From contig CP073041.1 of NCBI GenBank assembly GCA_025370055.1, positions 7,803,616 to 7,867,615 of the forward strand: 64,000 bases of DNA, read 5' to 3'. The notes under the pieces are model-generated. The model worked only from the letters and a program-made list of their open reading frames with translations, was not told the DNA's origin and ran no database searches. This DNA comes from Woronichinia naegeliana WA131. GTDB taxonomy: Bacteria > Cyanobacteriota > Cyanobacteriia > Cyanobacteriales > Microcystaceae. This document shows, one piece after another, positions 25,104 through 33,388 of this stretch; the first letter of the stretch is position 1; each line of letters starts with the position of its first letter. The position numbers and the translations under genes were made by a program.

Positions 25104-25137
25104 TTACAACAGCTTTTATCAACTAAAGGTCGCACCC

Positions 25138-25162
25138 AGTGGATATAAGTTTCCCAATTCAT
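25138..25162 (-). pseudogene. Third DUF433 antitoxin N-terminal fragment, split by the ISKra4 element
   Basis: The ATG at 25162 begins MNWETYIH, and the insertion sequence enters within the eighth to ninth codons. On the other side of the element, GTTCAGAGTGGATA (23734-23747) continues the antitoxin sequence for only a few more bases before the direct repeat. This copy was therefore already a fragment or was rearranged. Confidence 0.8.
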
Positions 25163-25183
25163 TTTAATTCTCCTTAAAAAGTT

Positions 25184-25258
25184 ATGATCCTCCCAATCCT
25201 CCTCATCACCCCCATCCTCCCCATCCTCCCCATCCTCCCCAATCTCCCCCTCACCCCG
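25184..25258. repeat. Simple sequence tract CCCCATCCTC-type
   Basis: This is a run of CCTCC/CCCCATCCT units just after the stop of the CHAT-STAND gene and overlapping its last codons. Such tracts are common between cyanobacterial genes, and I see no coding potential in it. Confidence 0.8.
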
Positions 25259-28200
25259 TCCCCAAAGCCTCCAAAACTTCGTCAACGGTTATGCCGAAAA
25301 GTTGGGCTAGAGCTTCTAAAATGCTGGGGTCTTGGGTAGTTTGATAAAGGCGAATTAAGGCTGGAATAGAAAAGGTTTCTAGGTTATATTGATCGTTAAA
25401 TTCAGCCAAAATAGATAAGGCTTGCAGGAAGTTTGTTTTTGCTTCTGGAAACTCCTCTAATTCTTCAGCAACCCTGCCCAACTGGTGATAGGTCATTGCT
25501 TGGTTATAGCGATCGCCGAATTCAACAAAGATAGCGATCGCCTGTTGATAGTTTTTTCTCGCTTCTGCATACTCTCTCAATTCCTGGGCAACCCTGCCCA
25601 ACTGGTGATAGGTCATTGCTTGGTTATAGCGATCGCCGAATTCAACAAAGATAGCGAGAGCCTGTTGATAGTTTTTTCTTGCTTCTTCATACTCTCTCAA
25701 TTCCAACGCTACAGTTCCCAACTGGCCATAGGTTCCTGCTTGGTTATAGCGATCGCCGAATTCAACTTTGATAGCGAGAGCCTGTTGATAGTTTTTTCTC
25801 GCTTCTTCATACTCTCTCAATTCCTGAGCAATAGCACCCAAATTGTGATAGGTTCTTGCTTGGGAATGGCGATCGCCGAATTCAACAAAGATAGCGAGAG
25901 CCTGTTGATAGTTTTTTCTTGCTTCTTCATACTCTCTCAATTCCAACGCTACAGTTCCCAACTGGCCATAGGTTCCTGCTTGGTTATAGCGATCGCCGAA
26001 TTCAACTTTGATAGCGAGAGCCTGTTGATAGTTTTTTCTCGCTTCTTCATACTCTCTCAAGAAATATTCAACATTGCCCAACTGGTGATAGGTTCCTGCT
26101 TGCTCATAGCGAAACGCTTCGCTACTGGGTAAACCCAGACCGCCGAATTCAACTTTGATAGCGAGAGCCTGTTGATAGTTTTTTCTCGCTTCTTCATACT
26201 CTCTCAAATGCTCAGCAACCATGCCCAACTGGTGATAGGTACTAGCACTCCATATTTTCTTATCTCGTTCTTCTGTTTTGCTTAGAACTTGATAGGATTC
26301 TAAAGTTATCTCAAAATAGTGCTTGGCCTGTTCATATTGCGTTAGGTCTTGATAACTTGTAGCGAGACGATGTAAAGCAAAGCCAATTTGATAACCTAAT
26401 TCTCCTTGTTTAAATTCTTGAGAATAGTTTTCAAGACTATTACATACTGATTGAGCAGAAACATTTTTACTTTGAACATCATTAATCAACTCAAAATATT
26501 TATACAAACAAAAGAAAACATCAATACTTTCTTGATTGGCCAAACAAATTTGCAACGCCTGATAAAGATTTTCATACTCCAACCGACAAAAGAAAATTCC
26601 TAACTGTCGTTCCTGTGGCTCCTTCGATTCCATTAACTGATTATAGATATCTGCTAAACCTTGATAATAATTCTTAAAACCCGCTTGCAGAGCCTCACGA
26701 GTTGCTTTATCTAATGCGTTGAGTTTTGTCTTCAAAAAATAGGGAAAAACAGGTTGAATCGTTAATAATTCCTGTTCTTCGTCCATTGGTTCCAGTAAAC
26801 CCCAATGAATCGCTTCTTGAATGGCCTCATCAAACAACGAAAAATCGTAAGCCTGAAACGGCTCTAATTTCCGTAATTCTTCAGCATAACCCGCAATTCC
26901 AAACCGAACAATAAACCCACTAAAAGGAGCCAAACACAACAACAACCGTTGCGCCTCCTGGGACAAATTACTGTGGGAATACTCCACACATTTCAAAATA
27001 CTCCTGGTGCGATCCTCACTGCCCGTATCCAAATCCACATCCGCCGCTTGCAATGCCGTCAACACCTCCCCAGGCGACTGACGCGACAAATTCGGCAACA
27101 CCACCTCCATCGCCAAGGGATAACCCGCTAACACCTTTAACAAACGCCCAAAATCAGCATCTTTCAACAAATCCTCCGCCCGACTCCTCGCATGACGCGC
27201 CAAAATCTCTTTCGCCAAATCCGTCCGCGCCTCTGGATCTAAACCCCGCAAACCATAAACATTACCCCGAATCACCAGACCTAGCCAACCCTCATCACTG
27301 CGCGACCCCAACAAAACCCGCGACTTACCGCCCACCAAGCGCGACAGAAAATCCCGTAACTTTTCCTGCTCCGTAGCATTTAACGTATTGGGAATCGCCA
27401 GAGGTTCCCCCGTCACCGACTCCAAATTATCCAAAATCAAAACACCATTGGCAGAACGCAACCAGGTCACCAACTTTTGCATCTGGGCCAAACCATTCAT
27501 CGCCTGAAAACGACCCATCTCAAAACGGTCATAAACCTGTGATCCAATCGCAAACAAAATTTGATCCAACGTCCAAGCCCGCTCATCATAGCCAAAATAG
27601 AAAATATGATCCGCAAAATGGGTTTTCTGCCACCATTCCCGCAAAAAATTCAGCAACGTCGTTTTACCCGTACCGCCCATCCCCTGCAATAACAAGACAT
27701 TGTGACGATATAACCCCTTCTCAATGCGAAGAATATCCAAATCCCGTCCCACAAAACTATATTCAGGCGGATTAAATCGAAATTCCCTTGCTAACGACTC
27801 AAAATAATCTTCTTCTTCTTTTTGATCCTTAAAGTCTCGCAAATTAAAATTCACTGGCTGATTGCTATAAACTACTGGCAAAAGCCAATCTTCTAACTTA
27901 ATAGACTGATTAAAATAGGCCCGCCGTTCCTTGACATTAAACAATTCCAATCGTCCTAAGCGAATCGCTTTTTCTATGGTTTCACCACCAAACAACGCCT
28001 GATAGAGATCACGGATCAACATCGCCGCCGCCGTCACCGTGACGCTGTAGCCCATCGCCACCACCATCTGCATCCCCGCCGCCATCAAACGACTCCCCAA
28101 ACTCGTTTCCCGATAATCCTCTGCTTGCTCTGCCTGACTGCCCAACTGCTTACCCGACTGACAAGCATTGAGAATACAAACAGGAATGCGCTTACCCGTC

Positions 28201-29051
28201 AACAAATTGGCCAATTCCGTCGCTTCCACTAAATCCGCCTGATCTTCTTCCTCCCCTTCCATCGCTAAAAACGCTTTAACCCCTGCATAGGGAGAAATGG
28301 CCTTGCGTCCGTAGCGTTGCTTAAAAACCAGCCGATTTTCTGCCCCTGACTCTGACCGATTAAACTGCTCATAGCTCAACAAAGCCCCATGCGCGTCAAA
28401 ATGAATGAGGTGATAATAACCCGCTCCTTTTGCCTCTAAATGTTTCGATAACGCTTCAAAGGTCGCAGGCCGCAACAAATCCACCTTGACCCGTAAGTTT
28501 CCCTGTTCCAAAGCCTCTAACAAAGGACGAGAAATGGTGCGATAGGCCACATCATTACGGGAAGGCCGCGCCGTTACCAACAATAAATTAATCGTCGGAG
28601 AAACTGCCACTTCTGCCGCGATCGCTGTCGGTTGAGAACTTTTGCGAATCATCACCGCTTCCACTGCCAAGGGTTTCGGCAAATCTGGATCGCGTAAGGC
28701 TTCCCAATGAAGGGCCTGAAAGGCTGGATTAAGGCTTTCGATCTCAATGCGTAACGTCCCTAAATTTCCCCGTAATTTCTCATATTCTGTATAAGCTTTG
28801 CGATTACCAAAAACCTGCTCAAATAAGGCTTCACCGTAATTTTTAATACTTTCAGAAACCTGATTGGCCTTGACCGTATCCAACATCGGAAACCGTAACC
28901 ACTCCTCAAAGTACCATTCCCAACGTTGTTCATCCACCGCCGCTAGAGGATCATGAATGGCGATCGGAAAATTTACCCGATGGTCAAAACTCAGAGTCGC
29001 AGTAAACCCCGCTTCAGTGGGCTGTTCTTCGCGGATAGTGATGATCGGCAT
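25251..29051 (-). CDS. CHAT protease - STAND NTPase - TPR protein (NLR-like)
   Basis: This 1266-residue protein has three parts. Residues ~150-400 form a CHAT caspase-like domain with the catalytic pair in HFDAHG and LNACQSG. Residues ~425-720 form an NB-ARC/AAA-type STAND NTPase: FVGRD, Walker A GMGGTGKTTLL, Walker B VLILDN. Residues ~800-1250 are tetratricopeptide repeats, several nearly identical, with consensus REYEEARKNYQQALAI-VEFGDRYNQAGTY-QLG. The plan is that of bacterial NLR-like proteins, where a sensor repeat triggers an oligomerising NTPase and a protease effector. Some of these are antiviral and others are uncharacterised. It is next to toxin-antitoxin genes and an insertion sequence, and divergent from two small coupled genes. 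Defence is an inference from architecture and context. Confidence 0.85.
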   Translation of the reverse strand: MPIITIREEQPTEAGFTATLSFDHRVNFPIAIHDPLAAVDEQRWEWYFEEWLRFPMLDTVKANQVSESIKNYGEALFEQVFGNRKAYTEYEKLRGNLGTLRIEIESLNPAFQALHWEALRDPDLPKPLAVEAVMIRKSSQPTAIAAEVAVSPTINLLLVTARPSRNDVAYRTISRPLLEALEQGNLRVKVDLLRPATFEALSKHLEAKGAGYYHLIHFDAHGALLSYEQFNRSESGAENRLVFKQRYGRKAISPYAGVKAFLAMEGEEEDQADLVEATELANLLTGKRIPVCILNACQSGKQLGSQAEQAEDYRETSLGSRLMAAGMQMVVAMGYSVTVTAAAMLIRDLYQALFGGETIEKAIRLGRLELFNVKERRAYFNQSIKLEDWLLPVVYSNQPVNFNLRDFKDQKEEEDYFESLAREFRFNPPEYSFVGRDLDILRIEKGLYRHNVLLLQGMGGTGKTTLLNFLREWWQKTHFADHIFYFGYDERAWTLDQILFAIGSQVYDRFEMGRFQAMNGLAQMQKLVTWLRSANGVLILDNLESVTGEPLAIPNTLNATEQEKLRDFLSRLVGGKSRVLLGSRSDEGWLGLVIRGNVYGLRGLDPEARTDLAKEILARHARSRAEDLLKDADFGRLLKVLAGYPLAMEVVLPNLSRQSPGEVLTALQAADVDLDTGSEDRTRSILKCVEYSHSNLSQEAQRLLLCLAPFSGFIVRFGIAGYAEELRKLEPFQAYDFSLFDEAIQEAIHWGLLEPMDEEQELLTIQPVFPYFLKTKLNALDKATREALQAGFKNYYQGLADIYNQLMESKEPQERQLGIFFCRLEYENLYQALQICLANQESIDVFFCLYKYFELINDVQSKNVSAQSVCNSLENYSQEFKQGELGYQIGFALHRLATSYQDLTQYEQAKHYFEITLESYQVLSKTEERDKKIWSASTYHQLGMVAEHLREYEEARKNYQQALAIKVEFGGLGLPSSEAFRYEQAGTYHQLGNVEYFLREYEEARKNYQQALAIKVEFGDRYNQAGTYGQLGTVALELREYEEARKNYQQALAIFVEFGDRHSQARTYHNLGAIAQELREYEEARKNYQQALAIKVEFGDRYNQAGTYGQLGTVALELREYEEARKNYQQALAIFVEFGDRYNQAMTYHQLGRVAQELREYAEARKNYQQAIAIFVEFGDRYNQAMTYHQLGRVAEELEEFPEAKTNFLQALSILAEFNDQYNLETFSIPALIRLYQTTQDPSILEALAQLFGITVDEVLEALGTG
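25485..26200 (-). repeat. Near-identical 120-bp TPR-encoding repeat array in the CHAT-STAND gene
   Basis: About six 120-bp units (40 codons each) show near-identity at the DNA level, including a conserved GCGATCGCC in most units. One unit (~26105-26145) has a 27-bp in-frame insertion at that GCGATCGC site. Confidence 0.9.
26106..26142. repeat. Palindromic 27-bp in-frame insertion within one TPR unit
   Basis: Sister units read ...TAGCGATCGCCGAATTC. Here TAGCGA is followed by the hairpin pair AGCGAAACGCTTCGCT and CTGGGTAAACCCAG before CGCCGAATTC. It adds nine residues (GLGLPSSEAF replaces D) to one TPR linker. Confidence 0.85.
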
Positions 29052-29120
29052 GGTTTTGTGTTATCAATATTGAAATCGCCAACATTTCAGTTATTCTAAC
29101 GTTTTGTCGGATTAGTGAGA

Positions 29121-29315
29121 ATGGGTAAAAATAAAGAAAGTCGCAAAAAACTGGCAGGACAGCATCAAGCTTTAGAAGAACATCTAGAGAAACTGGCAAA
29201 AGAAAAATTGAAGCCAATTGAAAGCCAGGATCAAGGTTTAATTGCCCATTGGGAAAAAACGGTGGCAAATTGTCGCCAAAATATTGCAAAGTTAGAAAGG
29301 AGATTAAGTCAATGA
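29121..29315 (+). CDS. Small charged helical protein, first gene of a coupled pair
   Basis: This 64-residue, highly charged, probably coiled-coil protein (MGKNKESRKKLAGQ at the N terminus) is unrecognised. The frame is open from a GTG six bases earlier, but the ATG at 29121 is the more natural start. Its stop TGA overlaps the next ATG. It is transcribed divergently from the CHAT-STAND gene, 69 bp from that gene's start, so a shared regulatory region is likely. Confidence 0.6.
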   Translation: MGKNKESRKKLAGQHQALEEHLEKLAKEKLKPIESQDQGLIAHWEKTVANCRQNIAKLERRLSQ

Positions 29316-29548
29316 CTACAATCTACAAAAAACCCTTTGACCGATTAGAAATCTTTCTGGATGAATATCAACCCCAGTTAGAAAAAGCTCTCGATGCTAT
29401 CAAAATTATTAAAAATACCGATCCTGATTCAGAAGAATTTTCCCAGGCGATCGCCGATCTTCATGTTTGCTCTACAATTTTGGAACCCTATTCAGAAGGA
29501 ATGGTAGAAGCCTTGGATCAATTTACCGAAGATAGACCCGATCAGTAA
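29312..29548 (+). CDS. Small acidic protein, second gene of the coupled pair
   Basis: This 78-residue acidic protein (MTTIYKKPFDRLEIFLDEYQ at the start) is unrecognised. Its ATG overlaps the stop of the preceding small gene (ATGA), and GAAAGGAG provides a ribosome site 12-15 bases upstream, so the pair is co-translated. A GTAGGG palindrome follows the stop within 30 bp. Confidence 0.65.
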   Translation: MTTIYKKPFDRLEIFLDEYQPQLEKALDAIKIIKNTDPDSEEFSQAIADLHVCSTILEPYSEGMVEALDQFTEDRPDQ

Positions 29549-29574
29549 ACCAAAGTCAGCAATTTTTATTGTAG

Positions 29575-29595
29575 GGACATAACACTGTTATGTCC
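29575..29595. repeat. 21-bp palindrome of the GTAGGG intergenic family
   Basis: GGACATAACA-C-TGTTATGTCC preceded by GTAG. It is a variant of the perfect palindrome at 20003 and 41822, and again directly follows a gene. Confidence 0.85.
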
Positions 29596-29623
29596 TGAGC
29601 GTGACACGGATAATTCCTGACCA

Positions 29624-29806
29624 TTACACAGAATCAGGTTTAATATATTCACAAAAAATATTGATGCCAACTTTGAGAATATACAACACAATCACAGTCG
29701 CGATCGCGGGATCAGTCGGCAGGCCAGCAGAACTTACAACCGCCACAATTAAACCCGTTAAAAGCGGCGCACTGGTGGGGTTTTTACTGTATTCCTTGAC
29801 CTGATT
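29624..29806 (-). pseudogene. Remnant of a small conserved hypothetical gene
   Basis: The minus frame ending at 29624 reads VKEYSKNPTSAPLLTGLIVA and continues through AGLPTDPAIATVIVLYILKVG. It has natural hydrophobic periodicity but no start codon before an in-frame stop upstream. A second minus-strand open piece at ~29820-29955 (FEISFEQLWTEKYGKQ) may be an unrelated or frame-shifted part. Together they account for the 29550-29965 gap as gene debris. The plus-strand frame over the same bases has no recognisable features. Confidence 0.4.
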
Positions 29807-29965
29807 TTAAAAACCTTCATCCCCACACAATTCTTGCCGAAGCACTGTTAGATTGCCAAATAGACCTACTGCCAAAAGCCTGTTTGCCATACTTTTCTGT
29901 CCAAAGTTGTTCAAAACTGATTTCAAAATTGCCCTGATTGCTATCCAAAGTTTAAAATAGCATTG

Positions 29966-31210
29966 CTAATTTTGATTATACCAAACCGCGATCGCCGCCT
30001 GATGGATCGTTTGCCAGGGCTGATGATGTTGACGGGCTAATTGAGCACAATCTTCAAATTCGGGTTGAATATTGAGAAGATTGCCAACCTGATCGTAGGC
30101 GACTTTGAGGGAAACGACACCGTAGGGAGTCTGAATAGAGTGAAATTGTCGGTTTAGAATCGAGCGCGTTTGTTGAGAGAGACGAATGCCTAATGTTGTA
30201 GTTTCTCGAAAAATTAGATTTTGGCAGGGAATTACTTTGTCGGGATGGCAAATGACCGTTAATAAAACGCCAGGACGAGATTTTTTCATCGCGATCGCTG
30301 TTGTAAAAACATCCAAGGCCCCCAATTCAAATAATCTGCTAAACAAATAACCGATCGCCTGGGGATTGAGATCATCACATTGAGTTTCCAACACCGCAAT
30401 CGTTTCCTGTTTGCCTAAGGATGCTTCTAGATTCTCTGGAAAAATTGTCTCCGATTCCCCTAACCAAAGTCGTAAAATATTAGCCGTTGAAAAATCTTTG
30501 CTACCGGCTCCCAATCCCATGGTTTTTAACTGCATAGGAGGAACTGGGCCAAAAGATTCGGCCAACGTCACTAAAATGGCTGCTCCGGTTGGTGTGACTA
30601 GCTCTTGCTCAATACCATTGCTATAGATTGGAACGGGCCGGGTTTCCCACAGTTTTAAAACGGCTGGAACCGGAACCGGTAAACGACCATGAGCCGCCCA
30701 AACCGTTCCCCCTCCGGTGGGTAAAGCCGAGCTATAAATTTTGTCGAGGTTTAAATAATCCAAACCCAAACAAGTTCCCACAATATCAACGATCGCATCT
30801 ACGGCTCCCACTTCATGAAAATGTACTTTTTCTGGCGCAATACCATGCACTTTGCCCTCAGCGATCGCCAACTGTTCAAAAATCTGCAAACTCCACTGCT
30901 TGGCCCGTTGGGGAATATGAGCCGCTTGAATTAAATGGATAATGTCAGGTAAGTGACGATGTTCGGCATGGTGGTGATGGTGGTGGTGTTCAGATTTCTC
31001 AGGCTCCTGCCGCAAATCAACATGAACCTGGGTTGCCGCTTGCCCTTGACGTTGTACTGTTTCAGACCAAAGATGATATTCATCCCCCAGTCCTAATTTC
31101 TGCAATTGTTCTTTCAGATAGGATAATGGTACACCGGCATGAACTAAGGCACCGAGGCACATATCCCCAGAAATGCCAGTGGGGCAATCAAAATAAGCTA
31201 TGCTAGTCAT
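29966..31210 (-). CDS. larC: LarC-type nickel-pincer cofactor biosynthesis protein (DUF111)
   Basis: This 414-residue protein begins [20 protein letters not shown], the diagnostic LarC/DUF111 start, with [19 protein letters not shown] further on and a LarC2-type C-terminal half. LarC inserts nickel into the pincer nucleotide of lactate racemase-like enzymes. A His-rich stretch ([12 protein letters not shown], ~78-90) fits metal storage. No larA, larB or larE is seen in the window, so the client enzyme is elsewhere, as is usual in cyanobacteria where DUF111 genes are solitary. I place the start at 31210 by homology; an upstream in-frame ATG would overlap the divergent gene. Confidence 0.88.
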   Translation of the reverse strand: MTSIAYFDCPTGISGDMCLGALVHAGVPLSYLKEQLQKLGLGDEYHLWSETVQRQGQAATQVHVDLRQEPEKSEHHHHHHHAEHRHLPDIIHLIQAAHIPQRAKQWSLQIFEQLAIAEGKVHGIAPEKVHFHEVGAVDAIVDIVGTCLGLDYLNLDKIYSSALPTGGGTVWAAHGRLPVPVPAVLKLWETRPVPIYSNGIEQELVTPTGAAILVTLAESFGPVPPMQLKTMGLGAGSKDFSTANILRLWLGESETIFPENLEASLGKQETIAVLETQCDDLNPQAIGYLFSRLFELGALDVFTTAIAMKKSRPGVLLTVICHPDKVIPCQNLIFRETTTLGIRLSQQTRSILNRQFHSIQTPYGVVSLKVAYDQVGNLLNIQPEFEDCAQLARQHHQPWQTIHQAAIAVWYNQN

Positions 31211-31213
31211 ATT

Positions 31214-31855
31214 ATGGTGACTTTTTATTCTCTCCATCATCAAACCCCCCAATCCCGTAGTGTCAGCAGCATTTGTGAGGCCCTACAGCGCGGGGCTGTC
31301 ATGCTTTATCCCACTGATACGGTCTATGCCATTGGCTGTGACTTGAATAACAAGACCGCGATCGCCAAGGTACGACAATTGAAGCAGTTATCTAATGATA
31401 AACCCTTGACCTTCCTTTGTTCTTCCCTCTCCAATATTTCTGAATACGCGATCGTCCAGGATCAAGCCTATCGTCTTATGCGACGGTTAATTCCCGGCCC
31501 CTATACTTTTTTACTGCCAGCTACCAAATTGGTTCCCAAGCTGGTGATGAGTCCTAAACGGAAAACCACCGGCATCCGTGTACCAGATAATCCCATTTGT
31601 CAGGCCATTTTAGAGAATTTGGGTAATCCGATCATTTCAACCTCAGCCCATCTGCCGGAACAAGACGAACTAAGTAAATTAGAGAAAGCGGAGTTATTTG
31701 ATATTTTTGAGAAGTTAGTTGATATTATTATTGATGATGATCAGGATACGGGCTATCAGGTTTCCAGCATTTTAGATCTAACCAACGATGAACCACAACT
31801 GGTTCGTAAAGGATTAGGTGCAGAAGAACTTGATAATCTTTTGGTTTTTAGTTAA
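31214..31855 (+). CDS. YrdC/Sua5/YciO-family threonylcarbamoyl-AMP synthase-like protein
   Basis: This 213-residue protein carries the YrdC fold signatures: [50 protein letters not shown] and ISTSAH. Members either make threonylcarbamoyl-AMP for the t6A37 tRNA modification (TsaC) or are YciO paralogues of uncertain role; the length without a Sua5 domain fits either. Its ATG lies 3 bp from the divergent larC ATG, so its promoter and leader must lie within larC or the mRNA is leaderless. It is followed 13 bp later by rfbC on the same strand. Confidence 0.85.
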   Translation: MVTFYSLHHQTPQSRSVSSICEALQRGAVMLYPTDTVYAIGCDLNNKTAIAKVRQLKQLSNDKPLTFLCSSLSNISEYAIVQDQAYRLMRRLIPGPYTFLLPATKLVPKLVMSPKRKTTGIRVPDNPICQAILENLGNPIISTSAHLPEQDELSKLEKAELFDIFEKLVDIIIDDDQDTGYQVSSILDLTNDEPQLVRKGLGAEELDNLLVFS

Positions 31856-31868
31856 TGCTCAATCAATC

Positions 31869-32414
31869 ATGAATATTATTTCTACAAAAATTCCTGATGT
31901 TTTTATTATTGAACCTCGTATTTTTGGCGATGAGCGTGGTCTCTTTTTTGAGAGTTACAGTGAAAGAGTTTTTGCTGAAAAAACAGGTATCTCTCCCCAC
32001 TTTGTTCAAGACAATCATTCGTTGTCCTTAAAAAATGTTTTGCGTGGCTTACATTATCAGATCCAAAAGCCTCAAGGGAAGCTGGTTCGGGTTATTGCTG
32101 GAGAAGTGCTAGATATTGCAGTGGATATTCGCCGCAGTTCTCCCACCTTTGGCCAATGGGAAAGTTGCCTATTAAGTGGGGAAAATAAACGACAGTTTTG
32201 GGTTCCCGAAGGTTTTGCTCATGGTTTTGTCGTTTTATCCGATCAGGCTGAATTTCTCTATAAAACCACTAATTACTATGCACCCCAATATGATCGCACT
32301 ATTCGTTGGAACGATCCTGATTTAGGGATTGATTGGCAATTACGAGAAGAGCCTATTTTATCGGCAAAGGATCAAGCCGGTTGTTTTTTTAAGGAAGCTG
32401 AAGTATTTGACTAA
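31869..32414 (+). CDS. rfbC: dTDP-4-dehydrorhamnose 3,5-epimerase
   Basis: This 181-residue cupin epimerase has FGDERGLFFESYS near the N terminus, FVQDNHSLS and LRGLHYQ (catalytic His region), EVLDIAVDIRRSSPTFG, PEGFAHGFVVLSD and the Tyr-containing NYYAPQYD. It converts dTDP-4-keto-6-deoxyglucose to the L-rhamnose precursor for surface polysaccharide. The ATG at 31869 follows the YrdC-like stop by 13 bp, suggesting co-transcription. The frame extends upstream into that gene, but homology begins here. Confidence 0.93.
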   Translation: MNIISTKIPDVFIIEPRIFGDERGLFFESYSERVFAEKTGISPHFVQDNHSLSLKNVLRGLHYQIQKPQGKLVRVIAGEVLDIAVDIRRSSPTFGQWESCLLSGENKRQFWVPEGFAHGFVVLSDQAEFLYKTTNYYAPQYDRTIRWNDPDLGIDWQLREEPILSAKDQAGCFFKEAEVFD

Positions 32415-32424
32415 AAATCATCTT

Positions 32425-33213
32425 TCAGGCTCCCATCCCAGAATATTGTTTTAAGCCTTTATGCCATAGCCAACGATTAATCACAAACACAATCAAGAGC
32501 CATCCTCCTACCACCAATAGACTCTTACCAAGATTAATGGGTAAACCGACGAGCACTGCGGCGGGGAAGTAAACACCATAGGGAAAAGGCGTTAATAGTA
32601 CCCATTCTTTAACCGCAGGTGGAAAGGTTTCTAGGGGAGCAATCATACCTGACAAAAAAATATAAAACAAAAACCAAAGATCTTGAATCGCACTGGCCCG
32701 TTCTGTCCAAAAAGCAAACATGGCAAAGGTATATTGAATCAGGAAATATAAACTAAAGGACAGCATAATTCCCAAAATCCCTAAGAACATTTGTCCGAGG
32801 CTGGGAATCCAAAAAGCTTGGGGATAGAGATTGAAGAAAAGGACGGTTAAAATAATAATTAAGGGGAAGCGGGTTACTTTTTCCGCTAGGTGACGGCCCA
32901 CATAATGCCAAACTGGATCAAGGGGTTGTAGGAGTTTAAAAGATAAAATACCTTGAAGTACTTCTTTTTCAAATTCCCAAATCACCCAAATATTAGTAAA
33001 TTGTCTGACGATAAAAACAGCAAAAAAATAGCGAGCAAACTCAGTACTACTTAAATTAAAGTTACCGCTATTGGCTGCCTGTATCCATACTCCCATTAAA
33101 ATAATCGGTAAAGAGCCGGATAATATCCAGAAAAGAATTTCTGCCCGATATTCGAGCATTTGGGCATAGTAAACAACCAGAAGCGTGCTAACTTTAGAGA
33201 AAAACCATTGCAT
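32425..33213 (-). CDS. ABC-2 type transporter permease (DUF990-like)
   Basis: This 262-residue integral membrane protein has about six hydrophobic segments (around 25-45, 60-75, 110-135, 140-170, 180-200, 225-250) and the FEKEVLQGILSFKLLQPLDP loop of the DUF990/ABC-2 permease group. These permeases pair with separate ATPases and a sister permease for export of unknown substrates. No ATPase gene is adjacent. It converges with rfbC, with only 10 bp between the stops. Confidence 0.82.
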   Translation of the reverse strand: MQWFFSKVSTLLVVYYAQMLEYRAEILFWILSGSLPIILMGVWIQAANSGNFNLSSTEFARYFFAVFIVRQFTNIWVIWEFEKEVLQGILSFKLLQPLDPVWHYVGRHLAEKVTRFPLIIILTVLFFNLYPQAFWIPSLGQMFLGILGIMLSFSLYFLIQYTFAMFAFWTERASAIQDLWFLFYIFLSGMIAPLETFPPAVKEWVLLTPFPYGVYFPAAVLVGLPINLGKSLLVVGGWLLIVFVINRWLWHKGLKQYSGMGA

Positions 33214-33261
33214 GGGATAAATAGGGAATTTGATTGCCAGTCAATTTGTCGTTAGTGTTAG

Positions 33262-33378
33262 CTAAGTAGTGAAGACATAGTCTGTCAACCCTAATAGCTC
33301 GTTATAATCCTTTTTCAGAATCTGAGTTGAAGAACAGTTTGGACAAGAGAGACGTTTTGATTTAAATTCTTGTGTCAT
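33262..33378 (-). pseudogene. Short transposase-like N-terminal remnant
   Basis: This 38-codon frame starting MTQEFKSKRLSCPNCSSTQI has a zinc-finger-like Cys pair resembling the N terminus of IS1-type transposase helpers, then stops. It adjoins another transposase remnant, so it is best read as insertion-sequence debris. Confidence 0.4.
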
Positions 33379-33388
33379 AAAGCTAGAA

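Larger units (their letters stand above)
23748..25137 (+). mobile_element. ISKra4-family insertion sequence (ISMich2-like), 1390 bp with inverted repeats and 8-bp target duplication
   Basis: The left end GGGTGCGACTTTTAGTTGAT (23748-23767) matches the reverse complement of the right end (25118-25137) with one mismatch. The element is flanked by the direct repeat AGTGGATA at 23740-23747 and 25138-25145. Ends beginning GGG, an 8-bp duplication, the length and a two-frame transposase fit the ISMich2 subgroup of ISKra4. It interrupts the N terminus of a third DUF433 copy. Confidence 0.92.

Noticed and set aside
25485..26132. Long plus-strand open frame opposite the TPR array
   Set aside because: Its repetitive translation is the antisense of the 120-bp TPR units, so it is a shadow of the CHAT-STAND gene.
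25485..26200. Possible CRISPR-like periodic repeat
   Set aside because: The 120-bp period is continuous coding TPR sequence without spacers.
29601..29804. Plus-strand 67-codon frame
   Set aside because: The opposite strand gives a more natural, conserved-looking hydrophobic peptide, so this frame is probably spurious.
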